A DNA stretch of 64,000 bases from Phytomonospora sp040655735. Lineage in GTDB: Bacteria > Actinomycetota > Actinomycetes > Mycobacteriales > Micromonosporaceae. A program made the position numbers and the translations under genes. Positions 1 to 7,966 of this stretch are shown here, in pieces (positions within the stretch are counted from its first letter, which is position 1; every line of letters begins with the position of its first letter). Below the pieces are notes generated by a model. The model made no database searches. It worked only from the letters and a program-made list of their open reading frames with translations, and was not told where the DNA came from. The stretch spans positions 62,001 through 126,000 of the forward strand of contig NZ_JBFAKK010000004.1 in NCBI RefSeq assembly GCF_040655735.1. Reading direction: 5' to 3'.

Positions 1-1
1 C

Positions 2-124
2 GGCGTGGTGGCCAACAACGCCTGGAACGCCGAGATCGACACCGCGCTCGGCCTCTTCATCGAGGACGGTGACGTGGCGAAGTTCGCCGCGGCCGTCAAA
101 CAGAAGTACGAAGAGACCAAGTAG
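2..124 (+). CDS. C-terminal end of ABC transporter substrate-binding protein (partial)
   Basis: The frame is open from the window edge and ends in TAG, leaving only the last 40 residues (GVVANNAWNAEID... ending KQKYEETK). An amphipathic C-terminal helix like this is usual in extracellular solute-binding proteins. The call rests mainly on position: 69 bp downstream begin two sugar-type permeases and later an MsmX/UgpC-type ATPase, the normal order of a carbohydrate uptake operon with the binding protein first. No ligand-binding domain is visible, so the substrate cannot be inferred. Confidence 0.6.
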   Translation, partial: GVVANNAWNAEIDTALGLFIEDGDVAKFAAAVKQKYEETK

Positions 125-193
125 TCGCGACCAGGTGTGCCGTGCCGCGCAGGCACGGGCGGCACGGCACACCATCCTTTGTGGAGTTACCTG

Positions 194-1081
194 ATGAGAC
201 GCTTCCGGCGCTGGGGTCCGGCGCTGCTGCTGGTCACACCGTCACTGCTGCTGATCGGCGTGTTCGTCTACGGCTTCGCCGGATGGAACGCCAAGGTGTC
301 GACGTCGACCTCGCGCGGCTACCAGATCACCGATGACAGCGTGGGCCTGGAGAACTACCAGAACCTGCTCAAGGACGAGCGCTTCGGCTTCGACGTGCGC
401 AACGTCTTGATCTTCACCCTGGTCTTCGTGCTGGGCGCGCTGGTCACCGGGCTGATCCTGGCCATGCTGCTCGACCGCGGCGTGCGCTTCGAGTCCTTCT
501 TCCGCAGCTCCTTCATCTTCCCGATGGCGCTGTCGCTGATCGCGGTGGGCATCATCTGGCGCTGGCTGCTGCAGAACGGCGACCCGCCCGGCGGGCTCAA
601 CAAGCTCCTCGGCGACGTGGGCCTGGGCTTCCTCGCCGGCGACTGGTACAACTCCGACTCCAGCTGGGCGATCGCCTCGATCGCGCTGCCCGCCGGATGG
701 GCCCTCTCGGGCTACATCATGGCGCTGTTCCTGGCCGGGATTCGAGGCGTGCCCGACGAACTGCGCGAGGCCGCGCGCGTCGACGGCGCCAACGAGCCGC
801 GCGTGTTCTGGCACGTCGTGCGGCCGATGCTGTGGCCGGTGGTGATGAGCGCGCTGGTGATCCTCGCGCACATCTCGCTGAAGACCTTCGACCTGCTGCT
901 GGCCATCGTGCCCAAGGGCGACCTGGCCCTCGACACGCCCGCGATGTACATGTGGTTCACCACCTTCGACGGCGGCTTCTACGGCCGCGGCGCCACCATC
1001 GCGACGCTGCTGCTGGTCGGCATCGCCGTGGTGATCGTGCCCTACATCTGGTACTCGGTGCGATCGGAGCGACGCAAGTGA
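194..1081 (+). CDS. Sugar ABC transporter permease (MalF/UgpA type)
   Basis: A 295-residue integral membrane protein of the binding-protein-dependent transport family. It would form half of the membrane channel for carbohydrate uptake. An N-terminal hydrophobic helix (ALLLVTPSLLLIGVFVYGF) is followed by about five more membrane segments. The cytoplasmic EAA loop near residue 200 reads ELREAARVDGANEPRVFW, the site that docks on the ATPase. The frame is open further upstream, but ATG at 194 has a GGAG Shine-Dalgarno sequence about 7 nt before it and begins MRRFRRWG directly before the first helix. Its stop overlaps the GTG of the next permease (GTGA), implying translational coupling. Confidence 0.9.
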   Translation: MRRFRRWGPALLLVTPSLLLIGVFVYGFAGWNAKVSTSTSRGYQITDDSVGLENYQNLLKDERFGFDVRNVLIFTLVFVLGALVTGLILAMLLDRGVRFESFFRSSFIFPMALSLIAVGIIWRWLLQNGDPPGGLNKLLGDVGLGFLAGDWYNSDSSWAIASIALPAGWALSGYIMALFLAGIRGVPDELREAARVDGANEPRVFWHVVRPMLWPVVMSALVILAHISLKTFDLLLAIVPKGDLALDTPAMYMWFTTFDGGFYGRGATIATLLLVGIAVVIVPYIWYSVRSERRK

Positions 1082-1980
1082 CCGTTACCGCCGAGAAGGC
1101 GACCGGCAAGTCCGCCGCGAAGGCGGGAGGCTCCCCGCGCCAGTACCGCATCCAGTCGAAGTACGCGCCTTACGCGCGTTTCGGCAAGTACGTGGCGCTG
1201 CTGGCCTTCCTGGTCTTCTTCCTCATGCCCATCTACGCGCTGATCGTGACCTCGCTGAAGGATCCGTCCGAGGTCAGCGTCCAGCGGGTGTGGGAACTGC
1301 CCTCGACGTGGTCCTTCGCCTCCTTCGAGGCGGTGTGGCCGAAGCTACAGGACGGGCTGCTCAACAGCGTCATGCTCGCCGTGCCGGCCAGCATCATCTC
1401 GGCCTTCCTGGGCGCCGCGAACGGGTTCGTGCTGTCGAAGTGGCGCTTCCCGGGCGCCGACTTCGTGTTCCCGCTGATCCTGTTCGGGATGTTCATCCCC
1501 TACCAGTCGGTGCTGATCCCGATGACCGAGACCATGTCCTTCCTCGGGCTCAAAGGCGGCCTCGACGGGCTGATCCTGGTGCACATCATCTACGGGCTCC
1601 CGCTGACCACGCTGATCTTCCGCAGCTACTTCTCCGGGATCTCCGACGAGATCATCGAAGCGGCCGAGGTCGACGGCGCCGGAATGCTGCGCACCTTCTT
1701 CCACGTGGCGCTACCGGTCGCCCCGCCGGCATTCGCGGTGGCGATCATCTGGCAGTTCACCTCCGCCTGGAACGACTTCCTGTTCGGGGCGGTGCTGACC
1801 ACCGACAAGACGTACTGGCCGGTCACCATCGCGCTGAACAACATCGCCGGCGGCCAGTCCATCCCCTTCAACGAGGCGATGGCCTCGGCGCTGATCGCGT
1901 GTCTGCCGACACTGCTGGTCTACGTCCTGCTCGGCCGCTTCTTCATGCGCGGCCTGATGGCGGGAGCGCTGAAGGGATGA
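1078..1980 (+). CDS. Sugar ABC transporter permease (MalG/UgpE type)
   Basis: A 300-residue permease and the partner of the preceding one. A basic cytoplasmic N-terminus is followed by a first membrane helix (YVALLAFLVFFLMPIYALI) and about five further helices. The EAA motif is clear (EIIEAAEVDGAGMLRTF). The GTG start overlaps the upstream stop by 4 bp. The C-terminal pattern RGLMAGALKG is common in MalG-type subunits. With the upstream permease and the ATPase at 2210 it would make a complete importer, probably for a mono-, di- or oligosaccharide. The specificity cannot be read from these subunits. Confidence 0.9.
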   Translation: MTVTAEKATGKSAAKAGGSPRQYRIQSKYAPYARFGKYVALLAFLVFFLMPIYALIVTSLKDPSEVSVQRVWELPSTWSFASFEAVWPKLQDGLLNSVMLAVPASIISAFLGAANGFVLSKWRFPGADFVFPLILFGMFIPYQSVLIPMTETMSFLGLKGGLDGLILVHIIYGLPLTTLIFRSYFSGISDEIIEAAEVDGAGMLRTFFHVALPVAPPAFAVAIIWQFTSAWNDFLFGAVLTTDKTYWPVTIALNNIAGGQSIPFNEAMASALIACLPTLLVYVLLGRFFMRGLMAGALKG

Positions 1981-2026
1981 ACTCGCCCCGCGAGCGACAC
2001 CGACCCGAGCCGATGGGAGCCCGAGG

Positions 2027-2206
2027 ATGAGCACGGTATTCGAAGACGTCGGCCATCCCCGACTGCTGCGCGGCCTCGCCGCCGGCGAGGCCGAACACCT
2101 CATGGACAGCATCGTCGCGGAGTTCCGGGAACCGGACGGCTCCGGCGGCAACGACCACCACGGCGCGGGCGGCACGGGGCCGTCGGCGGCAATCCGGAAA
2201 GGCTGA
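2027..2206 (+). CDS. Small hypothetical protein inside the sugar ABC operon
   Basis: A 59-residue ORF between the second permease and the ATPase. It begins MSTVFEDVGHPRLLRGL and ends in a Gly/Ser/His-rich tail. ATG at 2027 has a good ribosome-binding site (GGGAG at 2015-2019, 7-nt gap) and its stop lies 3 bp before the ATPase start, so it would be cotranslated. The first 35 residues could form an acidic amphipathic helix; no membrane segment or known motif is visible. It may be a real small protein or a translational bridge across what would otherwise be a 230-bp gap. Function unknown. Confidence 0.5.
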   Translation: MSTVFEDVGHPRLLRGLAAGEAEHLMDSIVAEFREPDGSGGNDHHGAGGTGPSAAIRKG

Positions 2207-2209
2207 CTC

Positions 2210-3403
2210 GTGTCCGACACCGAAGCGATCGCCGAGACCGATGTGGCACTGCCCTCGGTCGGCGTCTCACTGTCCAAGGTGGACAAGGTCTACCGCGGTG
2301 GCGTGCGCGCCGTGGACGGCGTCGACCTGGACATCGAGCCGGGCGAGTTCATGGTCCTGGTCGGGCCCTCGGGCTGCGGGAAGTCGACGCTCCTGCGGAT
2401 GATCGCCGGCCTTGAGGAGGTCAGCGGCGGGCAGATCCACATCGGAGGGTCCGAGGTCACCAACAACCTCCCGCAGCAGCGCGACGTGGCCATGGTCTTC
2501 CAGAGCTACGCGCTCTACCCGCGCATGTCGGTGCGCCGCAACATGGAGTTCGGGCTGCGCATGCGCGGTACCAAGCGCGACGCCCGCGAGCAGCAGGTCA
2601 CCGACGTCGCCGAGACACTCGGCCTGTCGCACCTGCTCAAACGCCGGCCGGCCGCCCTGTCCGGCGGGCAGCGCCAGCGGGTCGCCATGGGCCGCGCGAT
2701 CGTGCGCCGCCCCAAGGTCTTCCTCATGGACGAGCCGCTGTCCAATCTGGACGCCAAGCTGCGCGTCAGCATGCGCGCCGAACTCTCCCGGCTGCACAAG
2801 CGCCTCGGCGTCACCACGGTCTACGTGACCCACGACCAGATCGAGGCGATGACGCTCGGCCAGCGCGTCGCGGTGCTCCGCGACGGCGTCCTCCAGCAGT
2901 GCGACACCCCGTCGAACCTGTTCCACAAGCCGGTGAACCTCTTCGTGGCCGCCTTCATCGGCTCCCCGTCGATGAACTTCGTCGCCGCGAACGTCGCCGG
3001 CGGCAAGGTTCGCTTCGGCGAGGTCGAGGTCCCGCTGCCGGAGGGTTCCTCGCTGGCCTCGGCCGACCGCCCGGTGATCCTCGGCGTGCGCCCGACCGGT
3101 CTGAGCACGGCCGGCAACGGGCACCCGACGATCCGCGCGGTCCCCGAGATCATCGAGGACCTCGGCGACGAGCGCCACGTGGTCTTCCCCGTGGCCGCTC
3201 CCCGCGTCGACACCGACGCGACGCGCGCGGCCGTCGACGCCGAGACCGCCGACGATGTCGCGCTGCTCCCCGACGACCACGCGCGCTTCACCGTCAAGCT
3301 CGGCATCGAGGTGCCGGTCGCCGTCGGCGAGCCCATCGACCTGGCGATCAATCCGTCGAGGCTCTACTTCTTCGACCCCGAGACGGGCGAGGCGCTTTCC
3401 TGA
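2210..3403 (+). CDS. Sugar ABC transporter ATP-binding protein (MsmX/UgpC/MalK type)
   Basis: A 397-residue ATPase that energises the importer encoded upstream. Walker A is GPSGCGKST at residues 52-60. The Q-loop (MVFQSYALYPRM), the signature LSGGQRQRVAMGRA, Walker B (VFLMDEPLSNLD) and the switch His (YVTHDQIEAM) are all intact. The C-terminal ~150 residues form the OB-fold/TOBE regulatory extension typical of carbohydrate importers (GSPSMNFV, then LGVRPTGL). An insert near residues 330-350, DTDATRAAVDAETADDVALL, is acidic and longer than in most MsmX proteins. Start is GTG at 2210. In actinomycetes one MsiK-type ATPase often serves several sugar importers; here the gene is local to the operon. 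Confidence 0.92.
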   Translation: MSDTEAIAETDVALPSVGVSLSKVDKVYRGGVRAVDGVDLDIEPGEFMVLVGPSGCGKSTLLRMIAGLEEVSGGQIHIGGSEVTNNLPQQRDVAMVFQSYALYPRMSVRRNMEFGLRMRGTKRDAREQQVTDVAETLGLSHLLKRRPAALSGGQRQRVAMGRAIVRRPKVFLMDEPLSNLDAKLRVSMRAELSRLHKRLGVTTVYVTHDQIEAMTLGQRVAVLRDGVLQQCDTPSNLFHKPVNLFVAAFIGSPSMNFVAANVAGGKVRFGEVEVPLPEGSSLASADRPVILGVRPTGLSTAGNGHPTIRAVPEIIEDLGDERHVVFPVAAPRVDTDATRAAVDAETADDVALLPDDHARFTVKLGIEVPVAVGEPIDLAINPSRLYFFDPETGEALS

Positions 3404-3417
3404 GACCGGCGCAGGCC

Positions 3418-3448
3418 TGCCGGGACCGGTCCACAGACGGTCCCGGCA
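3418..3448. terminator. Hairpin between convergent genes
   Basis: A perfect 11-bp inverted repeat (TGCCGGGACCG / CGGTCCCGGCA) with a 9-nt loop, lying between the stop of the ABC ATPase and the stop of the convergent response regulator. There is no U-tract, as is common in high-GC actinomycetes. It can act on both strands. Confidence 0.6.
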
Positions 3449-3461
3449 GCTCGGCCGCTCC

Positions 3462-4127
3462 TCACGCGCGTTCGCGTGGTGCCACCAGGCCCGCCTCGTA
3501 GGCGAAGACGACCAGCTGCGCCCGGTCGCGCGCGTCGAGTTTGACCATCGCCCGGCTCACGTGCGTCTTGGCCGTCGCCGGGCTGATGACCAGCCGGTGC
3601 GCGATGTCGTCATTGCTCAGGCCGTGCGCGACCAGGGCCACGACCTCCCGCTCGCGCCGGGTCAGCACTTCCAGGCCCGGGCCGTGCTGCACGTTCGGGG
3701 GCCGGGACACGAACTCCGAGATGAGGCGCCGGGTGATCGCCGGCGACAGCAGCGCGTCACCGCGAGCCGCCGTGCGCACCGCCTGGACCATGTCCTCGGG
3801 CTCGATGTCCTTGACCAGGAACCCGCCCGCCCCAGCCCGCAGGGCGTTGTAGACGTACTCGTCGATCCCGTAGTTGGTCAAGATCACCACCCGCACCGCC
3901 GCGAGGCCGGGTTCGGCGCTGATCAGCCGGGTCGCCTCGATCCCGTCCATGACCGGCATCTGCACGTCGATGACGGCCACATCGGGCACCAGCTCGCGGA
4001 CCAGCTCGAAGGTCTGCCGGCCGTCGGCGGCCTCGCCCACGACCTCGATGTCGTCCTCGGCGTCGAGCAGGGCGCGGAAGCCGCCCCGGATGAGCGCCTG
4101 GTCGTCGGCGAGCAGGACCCGGATCAC
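3462..4127 (-). CDS. NarL/LuxR-family response regulator
   Basis: A 221-residue transcription factor. The receiver domain occupies residues 1-120, with the acidic pair DD at 8-9, the phospho-acceptor Asp54 (VAVIDVQMPVMDG) and the conserved Lys near residue 105 (FLVKDIEPED). A GerE/LuxR helix-turn-helix covers about residues 150-210 (LTRREREVVALVAHGLSND). It would be phosphorylated by the upstream kinase, whose stop overlaps this GTG start by 4 bp (GTGA), so the pair is translationally coupled. No target is evident. The genes run away from the methyltransferase at 5452 and toward the sugar operon. Confidence 0.92.
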   Translation of the reverse strand: MIRVLLADDQALIRGGFRALLDAEDDIEVVGEAADGRQTFELVRELVPDVAVIDVQMPVMDGIEATRLISAEPGLAAVRVVILTNYGIDEYVYNALRAGAGGFLVKDIEPEDMVQAVRTAARGDALLSPAITRRLISEFVSRPPNVQHGPGLEVLTRREREVVALVAHGLSNDDIAHRLVISPATAKTHVSRAMVKLDARDRAQLVVFAYEAGLVAPRERA

Positions 4128-5254
4128 ACCGCCCCCAACGGAAGTACGGCGTGCACGGCGAAGCCGCCGGCCTCGGCCGGTGCGGCCTTGAGCGTCCCGC
4201 CCAGGGCCGTGACGCGCTCGCGCATCCCGGTCAGGCCGACGCCCGGTGTCGGTGGAGACGCCACGACGGCCGGGCCGTCGTCGGTGACGCGCACGTCGAG
4301 TCGGTCGGCGGCGTAGGCGAGCTGGACCCGGGCGGTCGCCGGTCCGGCGTGGCGGGCGACGTTGGTCAGCGCCTCCTGCACGATCCGGTAGGCGGTCTGG
4401 CCGACCTCGGCGGGCACCGCCCGCTCGGTTCCGGCCGTCTCCAGCGAGGCCGCGATGCCGGCCGAGGAGGCCCTGGCCACGAGCGCGGGGAGCCCGGCGA
4501 GGCCGCCGACCTCACTGCCGGGGCGCCGATCGCGCAGTACGTCGAGGGTCTCGCGGAGCTCGCGGGTGGCGACGGTGCTCGCCTCCTGTATCGCCGCGAG
4601 GGCGGTGGGGACCTCCTCGCCGCGTTTGCGGGCGAGGTGCACCGCGACACCGGCCTGCACCTTGATGACCGAGATGCTGTGGGTGAGCGAGTCGTGCAGG
4701 TCGCGGGCGATGCGCAGCCGCTCCTCGCCCGCCCGCCGCAGCGCGGCCTCCTCCTTGGTGCGCTCCGCCTCGGCCGCGCGCTGTTCGACCGCCTGGACGT
4801 AGGCCCGGCGCTGCCGCGACACCTGCCCGAGAACGGCGGCGGCCACGAACCAGCCGAGCGGCAGGCCCGCCTCCTGAAGGTGTTCGCGCAGCGAGGTTCC
4901 GTCGTCGGTCAGCACCCCGGCCACCGTCGTCAGGAGCAGCACCGGCGCGACGATCGCGAGGACCGGCTTCCAGTGGCCCGCGTCGATGACGGCGTACACG
5001 GCGAACAGCAGCGGGATCGCCTGGATCATCGAGGGCGGCTCGATCGTCCCGTAGGCCATCAGCGTCGCCAGCGCGACCAGCATGACGACGCGCGGGAAGC
5101 GGTGCAGGAAGAGCACGGCGACCGTCGCCACCCCGGCGAGGACGAACGTGAGCGGAGGTATCGGGCCCCCGGCGAGCAGCATGTCGGTGACCTGCGCGGA
5201 GCCGACCACCACGGCGAGTCCCAGGTCGGACCGGGAGGAAGAGATCTTGCCCAT
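4124..5254 (-). CDS. Sensor histidine kinase, NarX/DesK-like (HisKA_3)
   Basis: A 376-residue membrane kinase. The first ~145 residues hold five or six hydrophobic segments with only short loops and no large extracellular domain, so sensing is probably within or at the membrane. A short coiled coil (residues 150-180) leads into the dimerisation/phospho-acceptor helix with His187 (RIARDLHDSLTHSISVIK). A HATPase_c domain follows, with the N-box (IVQEALTNVARHAG), DDGP and GVGLTGMRER motifs. It would transfer phosphate to the response regulator encoded 4 bp downstream. This architecture is common in actinobacterial cell-envelope stress pairs; the signal is unknown. Confidence 0.92.
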   Translation of the reverse strand: MGKISSSRSDLGLAVVVGSAQVTDMLLAGGPIPPLTFVLAGVATVAVLFLHRFPRVVMLVALATLMAYGTIEPPSMIQAIPLLFAVYAVIDAGHWKPVLAIVAPVLLLTTVAGVLTDDGTSLREHLQEAGLPLGWFVAAAVLGQVSRQRRAYVQAVEQRAAEAERTKEEAALRRAGEERLRIARDLHDSLTHSISVIKVQAGVAVHLARKRGEEVPTALAAIQEASTVATRELRETLDVLRDRRPGSEVGGLAGLPALVARASSAGIAASLETAGTERAVPAEVGQTAYRIVQEALTNVARHAGPATARVQLAYAADRLDVRVTDDGPAVVASPPTPGVGLTGMRERVTALGGTLKAAPAEAGGFAVHAVLPLGAV

Positions 5255-5451
5255 GTGGGCACGCTATCCCGCCGGTCAGGGCCGCGCCTCGGCCCAGGCG
5301 GGGAGATCCCGGCTACCCCAGCGGGAGTAGGCGTCCGCCGGCCTACCGTGCGGCGCGCAGCGCGAAGAGCCGCCGCGCATCCGACGACACCGCCCGCCTG
5401 CGCCCGTCAGGATCACTGCGGCGCGAACACCGCCGGAGAGGACCATCAGCC

Positions 5452-5943
5452 ATGACGACGGAATCGGCCCGCACCGCGCTGCCCGCCCTGGCCCGGATCG
5501 AGGCCTTCGACTGGGTGCTCGTACTCGGCTGCGGCACCGGCTGGACGAGCCGCCGCGCCGCCCGCAGCGCCTACCGGGGCCAGGTCCTCGCGCTGGACGC
5601 GAGACCGGAGAACCTGGCCAGGGCACGCGAACTCGCCGCCGCCCAGGACATCGGCAACCTCCGCCACGCCGACGCGGCCCTGTTCCCCGAGGCCCTGGGG
5701 GCCGGCGACTTCGACCTCGCCATCGTCCACGACGGCCTGCCACCGGACGGTTTCCGCGCGCTCGCCGGGCTTCTCGCGCCTGGCGGGCGGGTGATCGTCG
5801 AGACCGGGGAGCCCGCGACCGTCGGCGTGCTGCTCACCGGGGCGGGCTTCGACGCCGTGTCCACGGGGCCGGGCGTGGCCACGGGAACGGTTGCGCTGCT
5901 CGGGGCCGGCCCCGGACCGGAGCCCGGGGCCGGCCTTCGTTGA
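5452..5943 (+). CDS. Class I SAM-dependent methyltransferase-like protein
   Basis: A 163-residue protein with the start of a Rossmann methyltransferase fold. Motif I is VLVLGCGTGWTSRRAA (residues 22-37). An acidic residue ends beta-2 (VLALDARPENLARARELAA), and motif post-II is FDLAIVHDGL, followed by LLAPGGRVIVETG. It is shorter than standalone methyltransferases (usually over 200 residues) and lacks an obvious substrate-binding cap, so the substrate is unknown. It starts at ATG 5452 in a 197-bp gap divergent from the kinase. Its 3' end carries a GC-rich dyad (GGGGCCGGCCCC, about 5899-5910) and it stops 4 bp from the convergent membrane-protein gene. Confidence 0.6.
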   Translation: MTTESARTALPALARIEAFDWVLVLGCGTGWTSRRAARSAYRGQVLALDARPENLARARELAAAQDIGNLRHADAALFPEALGAGDFDLAIVHDGLPPDGFRALAGLLAPGGRVIVETGEPATVGVLLTGAGFDAVSTGPGVATGTVALLGAGPGPEPGAGLR

Positions 5944-5947
5944 CCGG

Positions 5948-7966
5948 TCAGGGGAGTACGGGTGGCCCGACCCTGCCATCGGTGACCCGAGTCTTGGCCC
6001 GTTCGACCGGGCGGTGCCCGGTGACCGCGGTGACCAGGACGGCCGAGCCGATGCCGACGAGCACGCTTCCCGGCAGGAAGGGGAACGGGTGCTCGATACC
6101 CGTGTGCCCGGAGGCGGCCAGCAGACGACCCATCATCGGCTGCGCGAGCGCCGCGCAGAGGATGGCCAGCGGCATGCCGGCGACGGCGGCACCGACCAAC
6201 GCCCCCGCCCAGCCGGCGGCCGAACGCGCTCGGCCGTTCCAGCGGATGGTGAACAGCGTCCAGACCGCCAGGACGGGACCGACGGCGAGTACGAAACCGA
6301 GACCGCCACTGAAGGTGGCCAGAATGGTGAACAGTGCGGTCTTCCCCGCCAGCGCGGGGATCACGACGAACGGGTTGGGCCGACGCTCCCGGGCTCCCAG
6401 AGCGGCGCTCCCGGAGAGCACGATGAGCATGGCGACGACCGCGTGGGTCAGGAGTGGGTAGCTTCCCGGCACGTCCACCGAGTATCCATCGGCGTCGGCC
6501 TGTACGAGCCCGGCGCCCAGGCCGGTGACGGCGAAAGCGGCCAGCAGCGCCACGATGGTCAGCGTCGTTCGCGTCGCGTCCGTGCGGCCGGGGAGGATCC
6601 GTGCGCTCAGCCACCAGGCGGCGGCCAACAGGAGAGCGGCGAGTCCCATGGCCTGCGCGATTCCCGCCGGACCGGTGACACCGAGGCGGTCGAGGAGGAG
6701 GTCGGCGCCCAGTAGCGGCAGTGTGACGACGGCCGCCGCGAGCAGAGGGCGGCCGAGGCCGCTGAGGGCCGTCACTCCACTCAGGACCACGACCAGCAGC
6801 GCCGCCAGACGGGTCTCGACCGCCCACGGTTCGAGGATCGAGCCACCGCCGAAGTTCTCGGCGTGCCCTGTGGCGACGGCGAGGGTGAAGGCCCAGATCC
6901 CCAGCGCCATGGTGCCGACGGCTCCGGCGGTCCATCGAACGGCGACCAGCCGCCGCTCGCCCGCTGTCGCCGTGGACGTCGCGGGATTGGTGACCACCTT
7001 GGCGGCCTTGGCGTAGCGCGACCGCAGGACGTAGCCCATGGTGAAGGCCGTGACCCCCAGCAGCGAGCTGGTCAGACCATGGGCGGCACTGGCGATGGAG
7101 TTGTTGGCGAGGTCGCTGGTGACGCCGTGAATCTCGGTGGACACCAGGGACATCGGGAACCAGAGCGGGGCGTCGGCCATGTCGAGGACACCCGATCCGC
7201 CGGTCTCCGTCTGGAAGGAGAGGCCGATGAAGGAAAGGGCGATCATCGGCGCGATCAGTTCGAGCAGTATCAGGGAACCGAGGGCCGCGGTGAGGACGGC
7301 CGCGATCCGCCGTCGGATGACCCTTGTGGACAGTGCGGTCAGACCGGCCGTCGCGAGCCCCCAGGCCGCGATGGCGATGACGGGAGCCGGCGGTTGCCGA
7401 CCGGTCAGGTTCGGGGCCACGAACGCCATGACGGCCATGGTCGCGGTCACCGTCGCGAAGGCGACGAGCACCGCCCGAGTGCGGCCCCCCTTCGTGCGAA
7501 GCGGGAGCCTCACGGCGAGCCGTACCCCCAGCAGAGCGAACGCCACGGTCGTCACGAGGACGGCACAGGCCACGGAGAAGACGGCCCACCCGCTCAGGAT
7601 GAGGTTGCCGGCGTGGTCCTCGGTCGCGCCCCCGGAAAGAGAGCTGACCAGTTCGGGGAGTCTCGCCGCGGCTCCTGCGGCGACCATCGTCCCCACCACC
7701 AGCAGCAGCAGCGGTGTCAGCCGCCGCATCCGCTCGGGCAGCACTTCACGCCAGCCGCGGGGCACCCCGTTCTCGTCCCCGACAGGTGGTGACGCGGCCA
7801 GACTGAAGGCGAAGCGCAGCCGGCGAAGACGGCGCAGCAAGGGACCGGTGGACATGTCGTGGCGGATGGCGTGCATCTCGGCCTCCCATTCCATGGCTTG
7901 CTCGGTACGGATGTCGGCCGGCCAGCGCCGGGCGGCGACGGCCAGGAGTCGGTGCGACAGGCTCAT
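5948..7966 (-). CDS. Large polytopic membrane protein, paralogue 3 of the PadR-linked triplet
   Basis: A 672-residue protein and the last gene of the PadR operon. A cytoplasmic N-terminal module of about 90 residues contains RRWPADIRTEQAMEWEAEMHA and GVPRGWREVLP. This pattern recurs in the two upstream paralogues and resembles the permease prefix domains of actinobacterial membrane proteins. About 14-16 hydrophobic segments follow. I see no ATPase, protease or kinase motif. It is the most diverged of the three copies. Its ATG overlaps the stop of paralogue 2 by 4 bp (7963-7966). Function unknown; a permease-like or membrane-stress role is only a guess. Confidence 0.8.
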   Translation of the reverse strand: MSLSHRLLAVAARRWPADIRTEQAMEWEAEMHAIRHDMSTGPLLRRLRRLRFAFSLAASPPVGDENGVPRGWREVLPERMRRLTPLLLLVVGTMVAAGAAARLPELVSSLSGGATEDHAGNLILSGWAVFSVACAVLVTTVAFALLGVRLAVRLPLRTKGGRTRAVLVAFATVTATMAVMAFVAPNLTGRQPPAPVIAIAAWGLATAGLTALSTRVIRRRIAAVLTAALGSLILLELIAPMIALSFIGLSFQTETGGSGVLDMADAPLWFPMSLVSTEIHGVTSDLANNSIASAAHGLTSSLLGVTAFTMGYVLRSRYAKAAKVVTNPATSTATAGERRLVAVRWTAGAVGTMALGIWAFTLAVATGHAENFGGGSILEPWAVETRLAALLVVVLSGVTALSGLGRPLLAAAVVTLPLLGADLLLDRLGVTGPAGIAQAMGLAALLLAAAWWLSARILPGRTDATRTTLTIVALLAAFAVTGLGAGLVQADADGYSVDVPGSYPLLTHAVVAMLIVLSGSAALGARERRPNPFVVIPALAGKTALFTILATFSGGLGFVLAVGPVLAVWTLFTIRWNGRARSAAGWAGALVGAAVAGMPLAILCAALAQPMMGRLLAASGHTGIEHPFPFLPGSVLVGIGSAVLVTAVTGHRPVERAKTRVTDGRVGPPVLP

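Noticed and set aside
1977..2030. A 17-codon ORF overlapping the second permease stop (ATGA)
   Set aside because: No Shine-Dalgarno sequence or protein-like composition; the 59-codon ORF at 2027 has better support, though coupling through this short ORF cannot be excluded.
5899..5938. GC-rich palindromes within the 3' end of the small methyltransferase gene
   Set aside because: They lie in coding sequence and follow Gly/Pro codons (GAGPGPEPGAG); a terminator role for the convergent pair is possible but cannot be separated from codon bias.
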